The notes: a model not told the origin generated them from the letters alone. 64,000 nucleotides of DNA from Xiphias gladius (GCF_016859285.1 NC_053417.1:23997206-24061205), one strand, 5' to 3'. Shown: positions 13,949 to 26,484, counted from the stretch's first letter. Numbers and translations are program-made.

Positions 13949-14115
13949 TGTGTGTCTGTGTGTGTGTGTGGGTTGAGGTCGGGGGGGGGTTAAGCGCTGA
14001 GAAAGCTGCCTGCTCGCCCGCCTGCTTGTCTGTACTCACATTCTATGTACTGCTGTAGCTGGATAAAGTCGACGGGGTTTAGTTCCTTCACCTCTGGGTT
14101 TGTGGGGGTGGACAT
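4943..14115 (-). CDS. dgka: Diacylglycerol kinase alpha (type I DGK), complete coding region
   Basis: DGK phosphorylates diacylglycerol to phosphatidic acid at membranes, ending DAG signalling. About 23 coding exons run from ATG at 14113-14115 to TAA at 4943-4945. In protein order: an N-terminal recoverin-homology region (14.1-12.0 kb); two canonical EF-hand loops, [12 protein letters not shown] (about 11.9 kb) and [12 protein letters not shown] (about 11.35 kb); C1a with [17 protein letters not shown] (about 10.4-10.05 kb); C1b with HDWVSGNC and CDKCQKK (about 9.9-9.4 kb); the catalytic domain with [14 protein letters not shown] (8.85 kb), the ATP loop [10 protein letters not shown] (8.4 kb) and [17 protein letters not shown] (8.2 kb); then the accessory domain (7.9-5.5 kb), with [14 protein letters not shown] near 7.0 kb; and the tail QIDGEPWMQ...[10 protein letters not shown]-hands plus two C1 domains make it type I. 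Alpha rather than beta or gamma rests on overall similarity and the 12q13-type neighbourhood. No disrupted exon was seen. Confidence 0.93.
5868..6285. repeat. Dispersed teleost repeat, copy 1, in a DGKA intron
   Basis: It lies in the intron between the exons at about 5456-5597 and 6867-7053. Characteristic pieces are AGCAGGCAGCTGTTTTCAGT, GAGCTGGTGAACACAGTGG, ATTTAGCAGCTAGAGAACC and CTGCTGCCCCCAAGTGTCC. The same ordered pieces recur, more diverged, at 39470-39765. The apparent ORFs across it are not coding. Confidence 0.65.
9535..9712 (-). repeat. tRNA-derived SINE remnant in a DGKA intron
   Basis: On the minus strand, an A-box-like TGGCCTAATAG is followed about 40 nt later by GGGTTCAAATCC, close to the Pol III B-box GGTTCRANTCC. 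A body with TTTCCTGTCTCTTTCCAGTG follows, a sequence style seen in teleost tRNA-derived SINEs. The cloverleaf is not intact enough for a functional tRNA gene. Confidence 0.5.
13905..13970. repeat. (TG)n microsatellite in a DGKA intron
   Basis: About 30 TG units with GAGTG and TCTG interruptions. It lies only about 70 bp from the first DGKA coding exon (about 14039-14115), on the downstream-intron side. Confidence 0.95.
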
Positions 14116-17100
14116 GGTGCCTGCTTCTGCACTAACTGCCTGCCTGTGCACAGGCGAGAGAAACAGTGAGACATAGATGCAGAGAAAAGAGAAGGTGGGT
14201 GCACAGTAGCCGGCTTCTTTGTAAAACATAAAAGCATGGCTGCAAGCAAAAGATAGCATCTTCCATTTCGCACCGTACAAATCCCTGACTGCAGACAGGG
14301 AGATTCACACTCAACATCCATAAACGAGGGAAGCAGAAGCAAGAAAATGTAGAACCGTGCAGAACGTCCGCAGTCAACTCTGTACACGTGAACATTTTTT
14401 TTTCCATTTTGGTGAACACAATGAATGATTATCATAAGTTTATATGACCAACCACTTTGTCATTGTGTTCATAAACCCACAGTCTTTTCTCAACATGTAC
14501 CATACGTGGATGCAATTTTTTCCTTGTACTATACTGATTGTACAACGCTGCTTCACTGCCAAACATAAACAATTTTGTCACGTCTATATACTGTGTTTAT
14601 TTTACATCTCCCACCATCATTAACACGTGACTGGCCTCTTAAAACTGGGCCAAAAGTCTGGTAGAAATTATGTCAGGCTAACGGTACCCATGATACTTCG
14701 ACTCTAGGGATTCTCTGCACCCAGAATCTCTTTCCATACCCTCAGTGGCCCATATAAGATCTAAAAAATTCCAGAAATGGGGAGCGTTTGGTTTACTTTA
14801 GCACAAGAGAGTACAATGAAGTGTTAAAATGCAGAGATAAACAATAATGTCTTGCAGAGAGGAAATAATACAATGGTTTCTCGAGGGATCTCCCCTTCAA
14901 ACAAAAGGAAGAGCCCTAAATGTCCTACAAGGCTGATAGTGAGCTTGAATCTGAAAGTGACAGAGACGGAGCTTGTTATCGCCATAAAAATTGGTGAAGC
15001 GTGTCATTCTGAAGTCGGAAGCATTAAGTCTGGATGAAAATTTGGCGGGTTAATTACGAATAATTTCATCAGAGGCAAACCTGCTGTTAAAACATAATGG
15101 AAGGAGATTCCCTGATGACAGGAAAAGAAACCGATACATGTAAAGTTCCTTAACAATGGAAGAAAGAGGAGGAACTAGTTAATGGACGGGAGAAAGGTGC
15201 ATCTTGGCATCCTGTTTAACATTGCTTGTGTAGACACGTGCCAATAAAATGGTGCAATAAAAAATATAGGCATTGATCAATATAGAATTTATAAAGAGTC
15301 TAATGCGACTGATAGTCAGAGTTTTACGATTACGTTAGAAATGTGATCTTTCCAGGTAAGTCTGTCATAATAAGCACCAAGAAACAGCACACATGCTTAA
15401 AAGCTACTATTTGTGCTAAACCAAGGCCATGTAATATTTTTAAAGATAAAATAACAAATTCTGCCATTTACGAACAAAACTTTGAGTTAATAAGTAAAAG
15501 TACGATCTTTTTAATCCCCTCGCAGGTTTTGTTGTCACAGTCTTACGTGGTCTGGTATCCCCAGCAGCTTATGGTGGCTAATGTTGGCCAGTGTTTGCAA
15601 ACTTTAGGTTGACTAGTGCAGTGCCGGTTTCAAATCGTGTCTGTCGGTAGGGGCCCGACTGCTTGGCCTGCGTTAATCCATCCTGCAGCTTTCTTGAGAG
15701 CCAAACACACTGCACTTCCTACGGTGGCTAATGTTAGCAAACGTCAGTTTACTGACTTTATGACTCTTTATGACACTGTGTTTTACCATTTATCCTGTAA
15801 TCAGTTCTACAAAAGTGACTTGGTCTCGCTTTACAGGACCACACAAGTGACTCTGCACAATTTACACTTTAAATGACTGCAACATATTTTGCAATCTAAG
15901 CTGCAGAGTATCAGATTTCTTATTAATCTTAAAACTTGTCTGAGTTATGTAATCCATCACGGTAAACTGCATTAGGTTTTTTCTAAATTACATTACCATT
16001 ATGAGGTAATGCAGGGGAGACTTCCTAAATCAATCCGCATTTTACCTGCATTAGCGTGCGAGGTTGATGGGCCTCTGAAAACAATTAATACCCTCTGTAC
16101 ACTATTCTGTGCAAAAGTCTGCTAATTCATTTTAATACCGTATGGAAATGAATGGCGACAGAAGGCTGGAACGGAGGGGAGGAAAGTAAGATTCAGAAAG
16201 TCTACAGCAAGCTTTGGAAAATGGTCAGTAGTAATGATGCGTACTTAAGGAACCAAAACTTGGAAAAAAGACTGGTATGGTCCTTAAAGGCCAGCCTGCT
16301 GGCTTAGAACCACGTATCCAGTAGTAGTTCTGGTAATTCCCCACTAAACGATGTGATTGTTACAAAAGGAATTAAAAGGGGAAAGAGTTTAAAAATAGAG
16401 AAGGATAAATATACTGAACCAGGTGTAACACTTCTGAAGAGGCAAATACACATATTGTGATTCCGATAACATGTCTAATATCAAAACCATTCACTCATCA
16501 ACTAGACAAATGCAAAACGAAAGCGGATAAAAGACAGTGTGGTGGTTTTCCACCCAGGCTGATGAATAGGAGCTCACTGTAAATGTGTTGTTTACACCGT
16601 TTTCCACAGGAGTTATCGCGCATAAAGTGCAGCCAGTGAAGGTATCAGTGATGACGGCCTGCGCTGAACAGATAATAGAGCACTTAAAAGACAAAGAACC
16701 GACTGAGAAAAAGAAATGAAATAATCGGATAAAACACCGACTCTTCACATGTGATTTGGATCCATTTGCTCTCTTTAGACTCTGAAAGGTTCACACTGTC
16801 CTCACTTAATTCCCTCAAAAGGTCAGCAGCGTTGCCTAGCAGTTCTGTTTATGCTGCCGATCAGGTGGGCCAGGTCTGTATCGACAGCAAGGCGACACAC
16901 GAAGGAATCGTGAAGAGCCATCTGTTACTGATCTCCCGATATACAGTCTAAAACAGTTTATTCTAAAAATATGCTCCAGACCCTGTCTTCAAACACTGAC
17001 ACTGTTATAAATAAACCAAAAATAGGCTTCTTAGGTTTATTTGCACTTAAAACACACCTCCTTTTTTTTTTTTTTAGATAAGTCATGGGTGTTATTTTTC

Positions 17101-20100
17101 CTTTTCCATTTTTATCCTGATGTCAGGAGCAGCATCTAGTCTGTTTTGTCTCCTTACCGACCGAGTACCATCATCATTATTGTCTGGTTGAACAAGATCT
17201 GGAGCCTATCTGAGTAATCTGATTCCTCACTTCCTGATTAGATAATGATTTGCATGCACGATGCAGATTTGGAATCAGGACTAGTCAGAACACGGAGCAC
17301 ACGAGGAGGTATTCCCTGCACTCAGAGGAAAAAGTGATGGGTAGTGTCATACATATCGAGCCATTTGTCTCCACTCTCGGACACCGGAGGGAGTTTTGAA
17401 AAACAATGGCACCATCTAAATGAGCTTACTGAAGCAAGTATAAATATTTCAGGAGGCTTCAGGAATGTCTGAGGAGCGGTAAGACTTAATACAGACCATG
17501 TGACTAACTGTTTCTGTCCTGGCTCTCACTAAGGTTACGCTGCTGGGCTGAACTCAAATGGTGGATGCTTTATGAGGGAACTGTTTATGTTGCTTTACAG
17601 AAACATTTATGTGGAAGAGTATCTGATGTGTAGACACGAGAAAGATTTAAATGTACGCCAACAAGAGTCACATTCAGTGACTCTTCACATTCGTTAGCCT
17701 TTATTCAGTGTGATTCACTTTGGTCCGCACTGCTGACAGACAGTCTGAAGTATAATACTGTTTGAACAAAATGTTGCTCCATATAAATCAGTACAGACTA
17801 TATGGTGCGGCACATGTTTTGAGCACAAATGCTTGCAAGCTAACGCCCTCTGAATCCCTGCCGCTCTTCGAAAAGCAGTAGAGGACTACTTAAATGTTAA
17901 AGTGGCTCTTCAAGTAGCAACAGCTTGTGAAATCAGCATCTACTCTCCCATAAACCTCCGAAAAACCATCTGTCTAGAGCCTGTAACTTGCTTTTACTTC
18001 TGTCCACTCAACTGAAAAACACCAAATCAACCGCTTTATAACAATTCACCGAGTGAAATAATTGGAGGATTAGAGTGGACAGTTCAGTTGGCACTCACAC
18101 ACGCCTTGCGTTTAATTATGAACCCTTAATGTCTCAGCGTAAAACTGTCGACAACCGCGAAACAGTCTCTTCAGGAATCATTTCAAGGTATGCTTGGGGA
18201 TGACCTTTTCCCATGGAGGCTTATGTTTGTGCGCGCTGTCATAACACCCACGCCTATGTGTAAAGGAAATCTGCTGTTTTGCAACACTTGCAGGTTGCAA
18301 GCCATTGTCATTCTGTGGTTGGAAAACTCTGCGTAGGTTTTTTTCAACAGAAGCTGAAGTCTACATCTAACGATGGGCATCTTGTTTTTTCTCCTGAAAC
18401 TACAACAGTTCTCTTCACTGAAGTGAGTGCAGATTGCACCCGGTTATCAGAAGGGGGGTGACGGACTACGCTTGGTTGCTGTGGAAAGTGTTTCCCTCCA
18501 TCAGCTGCTCTCCGTCAGAGCGCTACCACGGCTGACTAAAAGGTTGGAGGAGGCACAGGCAGGGAGGGAGGCAGCCAGTTCAGGGAAGGGGGAGCCCAGT
18601 CAGTAGATGCGAGTCTTCCCCTTGCAGCTCCACCTCCTCCCACGCCGTGAGCCATGGCTGGCCTTCAAAGCCAAAGGCCACGCTCGAAATTGCATTTTAC
18701 ATGCAGATGCTACTCTGACTCATCGCAAGAACAGGGGAATACTCCCATTCTATAAATGGACTGTTTGCTCAAGGGGTCACTTTGCAGGCAGAGCAAGAAG
18801 TTACTTACTTAGTGGTACAACCAGGAAAAAAAAACATTTATGCATCCATAGAGCTACAGCCTGTAACCACTAGTTCCCCTGGTTGTTTAATCTTCACTGT
18901 AGTTTAATATAGTGCCAGGGTAGTACAGATACTGGCACATGTACCGAAGTTGTTGCCTCTATTGTTGAAAGCACCTAGGCGGATATACGGTACATATTTT
19001 TTTCTTTTTTTACATGATGATACACATCAAGAATCGAGGGATTTTCCTTTGGGTAGATAAAATGGATCTGGTCACTGTAAGATTCATCAACTGAATAAAA
19101 CCATTGTGCTGTGACGCAAAAAGCGGGGTCAAAAGTAATGACGTGGCCACATTTGAGCACGCTGTTAAAAACAGGGCTTCCCCATGACTACTACTGGAAG
19201 GTAATATATGAAAAGGCCGGTTTCATGCAAAGTACAACAGGCTCCAGTTAGTAGGAACAGTGGAGAAATTGAACACAAGAAGCACGGATTGTGAATCAGA
19301 CTAAAATCTAAAAAAAACAAAAGACTTTCACCACAGTATGAATCATAGATTTCTTGGAAAATGTAGGCAAGGCTTTGCTCACTCCCCAGCATCTAAGTGG
19401 GGACTGCTCATCACTCCGGCTTACTTACATAACAGCTTTTTTTTTTTTTTGTGGTGGCAACCCTGCCAAACACCACGCTAACTTCGGAGAGAAAAAACCT
19501 CAGCCCTGCCCAGACTTGTGAGGGTGCACGTTGTCGTACAATAGCCACGCTTTTTTTTTTTTTTTTTTATGTGCAAGTGTTCGCACGTATCCGGGAGGCC
19601 TGGGGGGTCAGTAATTAAGGGATCCGGAGTCTTCAGAAAGAACTAAAATACGTTGGCTTATTTTTGCTAAGGTGAATTATTTTATAAATATGAATGGGTG
19701 AGGCTGCTCAAAGGCAAATTCTAATCACTTCTGTGATGTGGTAATCAAGTACTGACTTCTGACAGTATGGCCTAAAAAAAGTCAAATGGGTTAAAATCAT
19801 AGTCGTTAATACAGGATTCAAGCAGACTCAGGTATGAAGGAAGCGTTGGCTAAATGAAAAATACAACTGGCGTATTTAGAGAAGTGAAACAGTCGGTAAA
19901 CAAAAAAGCCGTTATTGCCATTTCTCAGATCAGATTAACAATGGGACCATTGACCTGGCTACAGTACTGATTGTCTGCGCCCGAAAACTCAAATGACACA
20001 AATGTTATACATCTGAGACTCACCAGCTTTGAAATGACCTGCTCGAAATGAACACACAGCAAAGTGTCACCTGGAAAAAAAAAAAAAAAAAAAAAAAAAA

Positions 20101-21180
20101 GTGGCGCAGAAGCTGAAAGTTCAGGCAAAAAAGGGAAAAACGTGGACCTAAGTAAGTATCAAGACTTTCCTGAATGCTTTGTTTTTCCAGCTTCTGTTAG
20201 GACTGAAAGTCTCCACTGGCGGTCCAATGACAGTGAAAGTGGAACTCGGAGTGAACATTGATCCCACAGCAGCGACGTTGCTCACCAACGCCCACCATCA
20301 TCTACTTCGCAGCATGGAGGGTTTTGCTGCCCCCAGGATCAACAAAAGTGAACAGGGAAAACCGCTCTGGGGTCTTAAAAGGTCCACTGCGATTCAGCTT
20401 TCGCTGTCCCCACTGGTATAGCACCACGTCCCGCAACACACATGATCTCAGGTTGGGGGGGGGGGGTCACACGGGTGAGAGCCCACCAAACTGGGGGCAA
20501 TAACAGTCCAGAGCTGTTCCCTCGATGTACTACCGATGCATTAGGTTGCACCAGGCGTTGGCAGGTCTGAGCAAAAGGTTTAGCTGAGCCCTTTACACCT
20601 GAGTATCTTAAGACTTGACACCCCAAATAGCCTAAGGGCCCCCGAGCGGTCACCAGTCTCTGCTCCTGACGGACGAACTGCTCGACTCTCCAAATAGCCC
20701 GGGCCGAGAGAAGGGTCCCCCCCCCCTGAAGAGGGGCAACCTAAGAGGCTCGACACTAACAATCGCCGGGCCACGGCAACGGCAACTGAAGCGATGCTTG
20801 TTTGCGAGGATTAAAAAGAGGGCAGAGGGCTGCGGTAGGTCTACCCCTGTTGGTCGCCGTTCGGCTTAGCGAATTACTCTGTTATTAACACGTGATCTTC
20901 GCCATCTACAGCACTCGCCCTTTAAAAAAAAAAAAAATCACATGCATGAGCTGAAAGCCGTCAGCTACCAGCTGCATCTCCTCGTATTGTAATCCCAACT
21001 CTTCGCAGCAGAGCAAACACAACGTGCTACACCCCCCAAACACAAACACACACACACACACCACCCCCCATTTTTACAGCCGTTCATCTGCAGCCCAGAG
21101 CCGTTCAGAGCTACACAGAAACTTCAATCAATACGCCGAGTCTGGACCTCTTTCTGTTTTGTTTTCTGGGAGTCGTTTAC
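14116..21180 (-). other. Long 5' intron/leader region of DGKA, no coding exon seen
   Basis: The first coding exon at 14039-14115 is preceded on the minus strand by a pyrimidine/AG acceptor-like context, so an upstream untranslated exon must exist. The 7 kb between it and the CpG-rich block at 21.2 kb holds poly-A/T tracts, a G11 run near 20455, and a short duplicated phrase GGTGGCTAATGTT (15571 and 15723). No ORF there resembles a known protein. Confidence 0.5.
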
Positions 21181-21450
21181 CTTTCCGTCGCCGCTCCGTC
21201 GTTTGAACTTTTGGGAGACAAATCGTCGCGGCGCGGGCACAGCAACCGGTCCGAGGAGGGGGGAAAAAAAAAAAAAAAAAATCCTGCTCTCGGACGCGAA
21301 GCGGAGTGGCCGTTAACTTTAAATGGAGGCAGGAGGTCGGCGGAGCGGAGGCAGTGAACTGGCGCAGAGCGGAGAGCGAGCGAGCGGATCCCTCCCGTCA
21401 AGCACCGCCTCAGCCGCCCCGCGCCCTCTGCCAACCAATGCACACCCGTC
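21181..21450 (-). promoter_or_regulatory. dgka: CpG-rich promoter and probable untranslated first exon of DGKA
   Basis: CpG-dense block with an inverted CCAAT box (plus strand CCAACCAATGC near 21432). On the minus strand a good donor, GGAAAG|GTAAAC, would end an untranslated exon at 21181. This is the nearest promoter-like block upstream of the DGKA start that is correctly placed for it. Assignment to DGKA is inference; no transcript evidence is available. Confidence 0.5.
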
Positions 21451-21729
21451 TCACCGGTGTGCGCCCATCTGCGAAGTTGTAAAAGTGTCGCTCATTGCAC
21501 TGGTGCAGTTGTGGCCCGCTGTCGCGCACTTGTCGTCCTGCCCATTTAGAAGAAAATCAATGCAGTATATCCACTATATTCTTCTTTTTTAATTTTTTTT
21601 TTTTTACAGAGTAATGCTAGTAATTGCAGCGGTGCCGTTACCGCTGTTTACGCGGGTCTCCGCCGCAGGTGGTGACCGCGCCTTTTGCCGGAGTGGAAAA
21701 AAAAAAAGCAGCGACTCAGGGTAGAAATA

Positions 21730-22188
21730 CTCTGTTTTCAGTCAAAGTCGTACATTCAAAATTTGACTTGAGCAAAAAAAGCCCCAAAAGTATCGGCGTC
21801 GAGAAATCGACTGAAAAAGTACCAAAAGTAAAAGTACATATGATGCAGAACGGCTCATTTCAGAATAATACATATTATATTACAGTACATATGTACAAGA
21901 CTTTAACGTTGAGCTGATTTTAATTACTTAGCTTGTGACCCCCCCCCAATAGTTTTTATCTTGTTTTAACCTAGTGTAAAACACCATGTTTTATTTGTCA
22001 ATTGCATTTTGTATTAATAATCTGAATCTACGGAGTAACTGGTCATCAAATTATCAAATAAAGGTAGTGAAGTAAAAAGTGTAACGTCTCCCCCCTGAAA
22101 TGCGGCGAAGTAGAAGTAAAAAAAAAAAAAGTAGCATAAAACTGAAATAGCAAAGTTATTTCAAAATTCCACTTGAGTATTTCAGGTT
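21730..22188. repeat. Dispersed teleost MITE-like repeat ('aaaagtaaaagtac' type)
   Basis: It contains CCAAAAGTAAAAGTACATAT, ATGATGCAGAACGGCTCATT and AGTAGCATAAAACTGAAATA. These are phrases I recognise as typical of short non-autonomous repeats scattered through teleost genomes. No ORF is present. Confidence 0.5.
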
Positions 22189-22189
22189 T

Positions 22190-22550
22190 ATTCTACTTTA
22201 TACTTTTACTTCACTACATTTATTTGACATCTAAAGCTACCGGCTGTTTTAATAATTGAAATGTTACATTCACGCGATAAAATATGACGCAATGTTTACG
22301 ATTAAACCTCCCAAAAAAAAAAAAAAGGACCTAAAATAGTTGGCATGAGATCCGCCATGCCAACATGCTAGTCACACATGAACGCATTAGCATTAGGGGT
22401 CTTGATAATGTCAGAGCCGGACTCTCACGGGGGCCATTACTCTACATTTAGTTGTTGTACTTTTGATACACTTAGTACCTATTGTTGTTAACACTTACAT
22501 ACTTTTACTTAAGTAACACTTCCAATGCGGGACTCACTTGCGACCGAGTA
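22190..22550 (+). repeat. Dispersed repeat family B, copy 1
   Basis: The ordered phrases ACTACATTTATTTGACA, ATATGACGCAATGTTTACGA, TTAAACCTCCCAA and a final ACTTTTACTTAAGTAACA are matched in order at 27850-28315, so the two are diverged copies of one element. Confidence 0.6.
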
Positions 22551-22589
22551 TTTTCACTGCCGTTGCAACTTTTTTTTTTTTTTTTTTTT

Positions 22590-22910
22590 TCCCCCTCGGA
22601 GGACGCACGGCACGAGGACCTCGGAAGTGTAGGGGTCAACTTCTACGCATCTGCATCTCCAAAACAGAGCCCCGCGACACGTTGGCCAGCGTGGGAACTG
22701 CTGCGCGCCCACCGCATCGCGTTAGGGGCGAGCGGGGGACAATGACGGGGCCGCGGCGCTCGGTGGAGCGGGTGATTTCACATTCCGTTGAGCCCCGGGG
22801 GATTACACTGCACAATGGGGACGAGGCCGGCGAGACGGGACCGCGGACGCGGAAGGCATGCGGGTGTCCGGGCTCGGACCTTTAACGGGAGAGTGAGTCA
22901 GGTCAGAGCG
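22590..22910. other. CpG-rich patch of unknown role between DGKA and RNF41
   Basis: GC- and CpG-rich stretch immediately after a T18 run. Open frames cross it by composition, but none resembles a known protein. It is about 340 bp beyond the RNF41 poly(A) signal and 1.2 kb upstream of the probable DGKA first exon. It could be an alternative promoter, an enhancer or an unannotated non-coding first exon. Confidence 0.35.
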
Positions 22911-23239
22911 GTCGGGTCTTCCGCCCCGTGGGGTTCGTGGTTCACACTTCTATCTTCGTTTTCTTAATCTGGAACAACAGCATCTCGCATCCCACGTCTC
23001 CTCCTCACTGCCCTGACTTCTTAAAAGCAACAGTCATGTTATCTTAACTGAAGTTGTTTTTTTTTTTTTTTTTAAATCATGTAATCGGCTGATGTGCCCT
23101 CAAGGAAAAAAAAAAAAGCTCCCTACAGATCTCTGATGACATGGTGTGGTGAAAAAAAGGAACTGCATTTTTTCGTAATTCAGATGCCAAATTTAACAAT
23201 CATGTTATGCCAATGAAAAAATGCATTCTTTTGGGATGA

Positions 23240-24413
23240 GGATTGACATTTTATTACTTTCTTGTCTGTACAACACAGTACATAACAGACACAAAACAAA
23301 TAAAAACATTAATATAGGGAAAATAATTAAGGGCACAATTCAAACTCGTCTGTTTACTGCACTTGTGTGGACCTTTCTACTGGTAATCTGGAGTTTTGCT
23401 TGTCCTACTACAGCAATAAGTGACTAATAGTGACACATTTTACCTTTCAAAAGCCATGAGTGACTTCACAAATATTTTTTACAATCTCCAAGCTGTGGTT
23501 CTTAGTGAAATGTCAGTGAATAGAGGTTTGCTAACTGAAGAATGAGAAGGTCAATCTCTATACTTCAGGATCGCTTAATATGTCAAGTGAACCATTATGA
23601 TTTGTCAAATAAAACTCATTATACATAGGTATATCCTAAATGTTAAAGTTTCAATTTAACAATTCGACTGGACCCAGTAGAATATATATATATACACAAC
23701 TGAGGCAACAAAGAAAACACAAAATCAGTTTTTCTTCCTGCGGTGAACTTCAAATGCACCGAAAAAGGCAGATTTCCATACATCAAATGGTAACATCTTC
23801 AACCATGTTTGTGTAAAAGGCAACACAATAAATAAAACGAATGGCACAGAAGGTTTGGACAATCTAAACTGAGAAGCACAATGCCTTGTGAAATATTCAC
23901 AGGAAACTAATTACTAAAAGGCAAGCACGCAAAAAATCTTCCGAGTCCACATCCCAGCAGAGGCTGATTAAACAGAACTGAGATAAACAAAGATCACAAT
24001 TACAGTAATGGGAATAAGAGAATGACATTTATAATTCAATATAGTATTTGTATTTACAAGCATTTATACAACTGAGGACATTAAATGGGGGTTCAAGCTT
24101 ATTACTATATTAGGACATGGAGCAGAACAATGAGATCATATAATGCACTAAATATAAACCTTGTAAACATCACATCTCACCTTTTATCGTAGATATCAGT
24201 CAGAATAAGTTTCTATTTGCCAGGTTCATAATGTACTTGTCCTTACTTTAAGGCATAGGTATGAATCTTAGGAGTGAGCCTCTTATAAGATTTTATTTTA
24301 AATAGGCCAGATTTATTCAGTTTCAGTCTAGCGAGGAAAAACCTACTCGTCACAGCAAACCCCCAAGCAAAACGTCCCCACCTGTCTCTGGATCAGCTCA
24401 GCTAGCTGTACAG
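23240..24413 (-). other. rnf41: RNF41 3' UTR
   Basis: Non-coding stretch following the RNF41 stop. A minus-strand AATAAA at 23250-23255 would close a 3' UTR of about 1.16 kb. A perfect Pumilio-type TGTAAATA lies on the transcript strand at 24051-24058. No coding signal. Confidence 0.55.
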
Positions 24414-26484
24414 TTATAAGATCTCCTCCACGCCGTGAGCAAAGATCATGACCAGGCCGGGCTCCAGGATCATATCCTCCCCCATATGCTGGTTCTCACA
24501 GGCCATCACAACCACCGCCTGTTTGCCAGGGATACGCTTGGCAACGTAGTTCTCATAGTAGCGCCTGTTCATCTGCCGTACCTCGAGAGTGGCCAGTCCC
24601 TGCGGCCAGTTACGCTCGTGGGCGTTCTCGATCAGGTCGTTCACAATTGAGAGAGGACAGCCGCTGTCAATGAGGGAGCGTTTGATGACTGCCTGGAGCA
24701 CAGCATCAGGAGTGGAGATCATGCCACCCCAGCGTGTCACCCTGGCAGGCTGCATGGAGTTCACCCACCTGACGATAACAATACAAGTGAAAACCACAAG
24801 AAAACTGGGGACTGAGCTGCACCTCCCTGACAAAGCTCATCTTTTAATACCAACAGGAAGAGAAGAAGAAATTTCACTTACTCCAAGATCTCATTGTACT
24901 CAATGCTCTCCTCGAGGTTTTGCAGATTAGGGTTAGCACTGCGTATTGCTCTCATGTAGGCTTTCAGCAGCTGAATGTCTCGTTTCTGGAAATGAAAAGC
25001 ATCACCTTCAGTGCCTGATTTCACTAAACCTCCTAAAGCTAAACAGGAGTTTATAACTGATCGGTCTGGCAGCCACCTTGAAAAGCTACACAAATTACCT
25101 ATTTCTTTCGATTTCTTTGGATCTGGTATTCTGTCCTAAACATTTTTATTGGATCTCCAACAAATGCTCATTTTCAATTCTTTTAGCCAGTGCAGATTCC
25201 AATTTGGCCTTTACGAATATATATTGTAATAGCACCACTTATTAGGGCCCTTCGTAAAATGGCATCATGACAAAACTGTCATACCAAGGTACTGGGGTTT
25301 ACAGGTCTCCTGTCTGAATGACAACGCACGCAGGACTAGACCTTACAAGATTGTGTTCAATTAAGGTGCTGAAAATAAACTGAAATAAAATGAATTTTTT
25401 ATAATCTCAGATGCCAAAAAGCATTTTAGCAACTGAATTACAGTGCATTATACTAACTACTCAGTAGAAAACTCAGTCATTTTAAAGTGGTTGTTATGGA
25501 AAAGAAAAATACTTTTGGCTTTTTCTAAACCCGTTTCACTGACGTCTGTAAACGACATTTTTCAGGACCAGGTCCATTAAGTATTTTGTGGTTAATACAT
25601 CAATGAGCAGGCAAATGCTCTTACTTGTTCCCCCAACTGGTGCTTATGCTCTACCACAGTTTTCTCCAGCTCTGAAATCTTTGTCTGTTGCTGCTGGACG
25701 ACACTCCGTAAATGTTTGATGCAGTTATGGTTGGGCAGCTCATCTTTGGGCATCTCAAGCCTGCGAGATGAGGGGAGATAGAACAACAGGAGAGGAAATA
25801 GAGGATTTAATACCATACCGTACAGAGGATAGGCCATACATTTTTTCAAATCCATTATTTTTAGTATTTTACAGCACAAATATTTGATTATCATCATTAT
25901 TATTCACTTTTATAGTTTCTAGGTTCTTTCACTTAGGACAGAATTTAGGGAACAATGGGTGAAGAGGAATTTATAATCAATGCACCCAATAGTTACAGTG
26001 CAGTGTACATTTTCTGCCAAACGGAAGCCACTCACCCACATCCCTCCTCACAGTTGACAGGCCTTTTGGGGTTGTGCTCACAGTCTTTGAGGTGTGACTG
26101 CAGCTGGTCCAGCCGTAGCGTGGCTGTGCAGCCAAAGCTCGCATTGTCACAGCTGATCTGGAGTTTGGACAGCATGTTGCGCATGATGCGGGGCACAGGC
26201 CGGAGATGAGCTAGCGTCACTACTGTGCGGTCAACAGGACAAATCTGCTGCTGGGCGAACCACTGTGTTATACAGGCGTTGCAGAAGGCATGCTCACAGT
26301 GTGGAGCCTGACATGAGAACACAGATAATTAAAAAAACAATCTGAAAAACTCACATATAATTAAGGGTGGATGATCTTTCAGACAGGGACTTGCCTGCAC
26401 TGGTTCTTCTAACACTCCACTACATATAGGGCACAGCAGGTCTTCATCTACCTCCCCTTGGAACCTCGTAACGTCGTACCCCAT
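24414..26484 (-). CDS. rnf41: E3 ubiquitin-protein ligase NRDP1 (RNF41), complete
   Basis: Five coding exons: 26395-26484, 26036-26307, 25625-25760, 24882-24985 and 24414-24768. They sum to 957 nt, in phase throughout, giving 318 residues (human about 317). The N-terminal RING finger runs across exons 1-2, with LLCPIC...EEPVQ then PHCEHAFCNACITQWF and CPVDR. A second zinc-binding region of the SIAH/TRAF type follows (CDNASFGC, DCEHNP, CEEGCG, HNCIKH), then a coiled coil (VVQQQQTKISELEKTVVEHK). The C-terminal substrate-binding domain includes WGGMISTPDAVLQ and ends GVEEIL. NRDP1 ubiquitinates ErbB3/ErbB4, BRUCE and others and interacts with USP8 (family knowledge). The start has a perfect ACCATGG context. 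The first coding intron uses a GC donor (see findings). Confidence 0.97.

Noticed and set aside
20064-20261. Lysine-rich open frame (MSPGKKKKKKKK...)
   Set aside because: The lysine run is simply a poly-A tract and the rest resembles nothing known.
24435-24930. Plus-strand open frames opposite the last RNF41 exons
   Set aside because: Antisense shadows of a conserved coding sequence with no promoter or splice context of their own.
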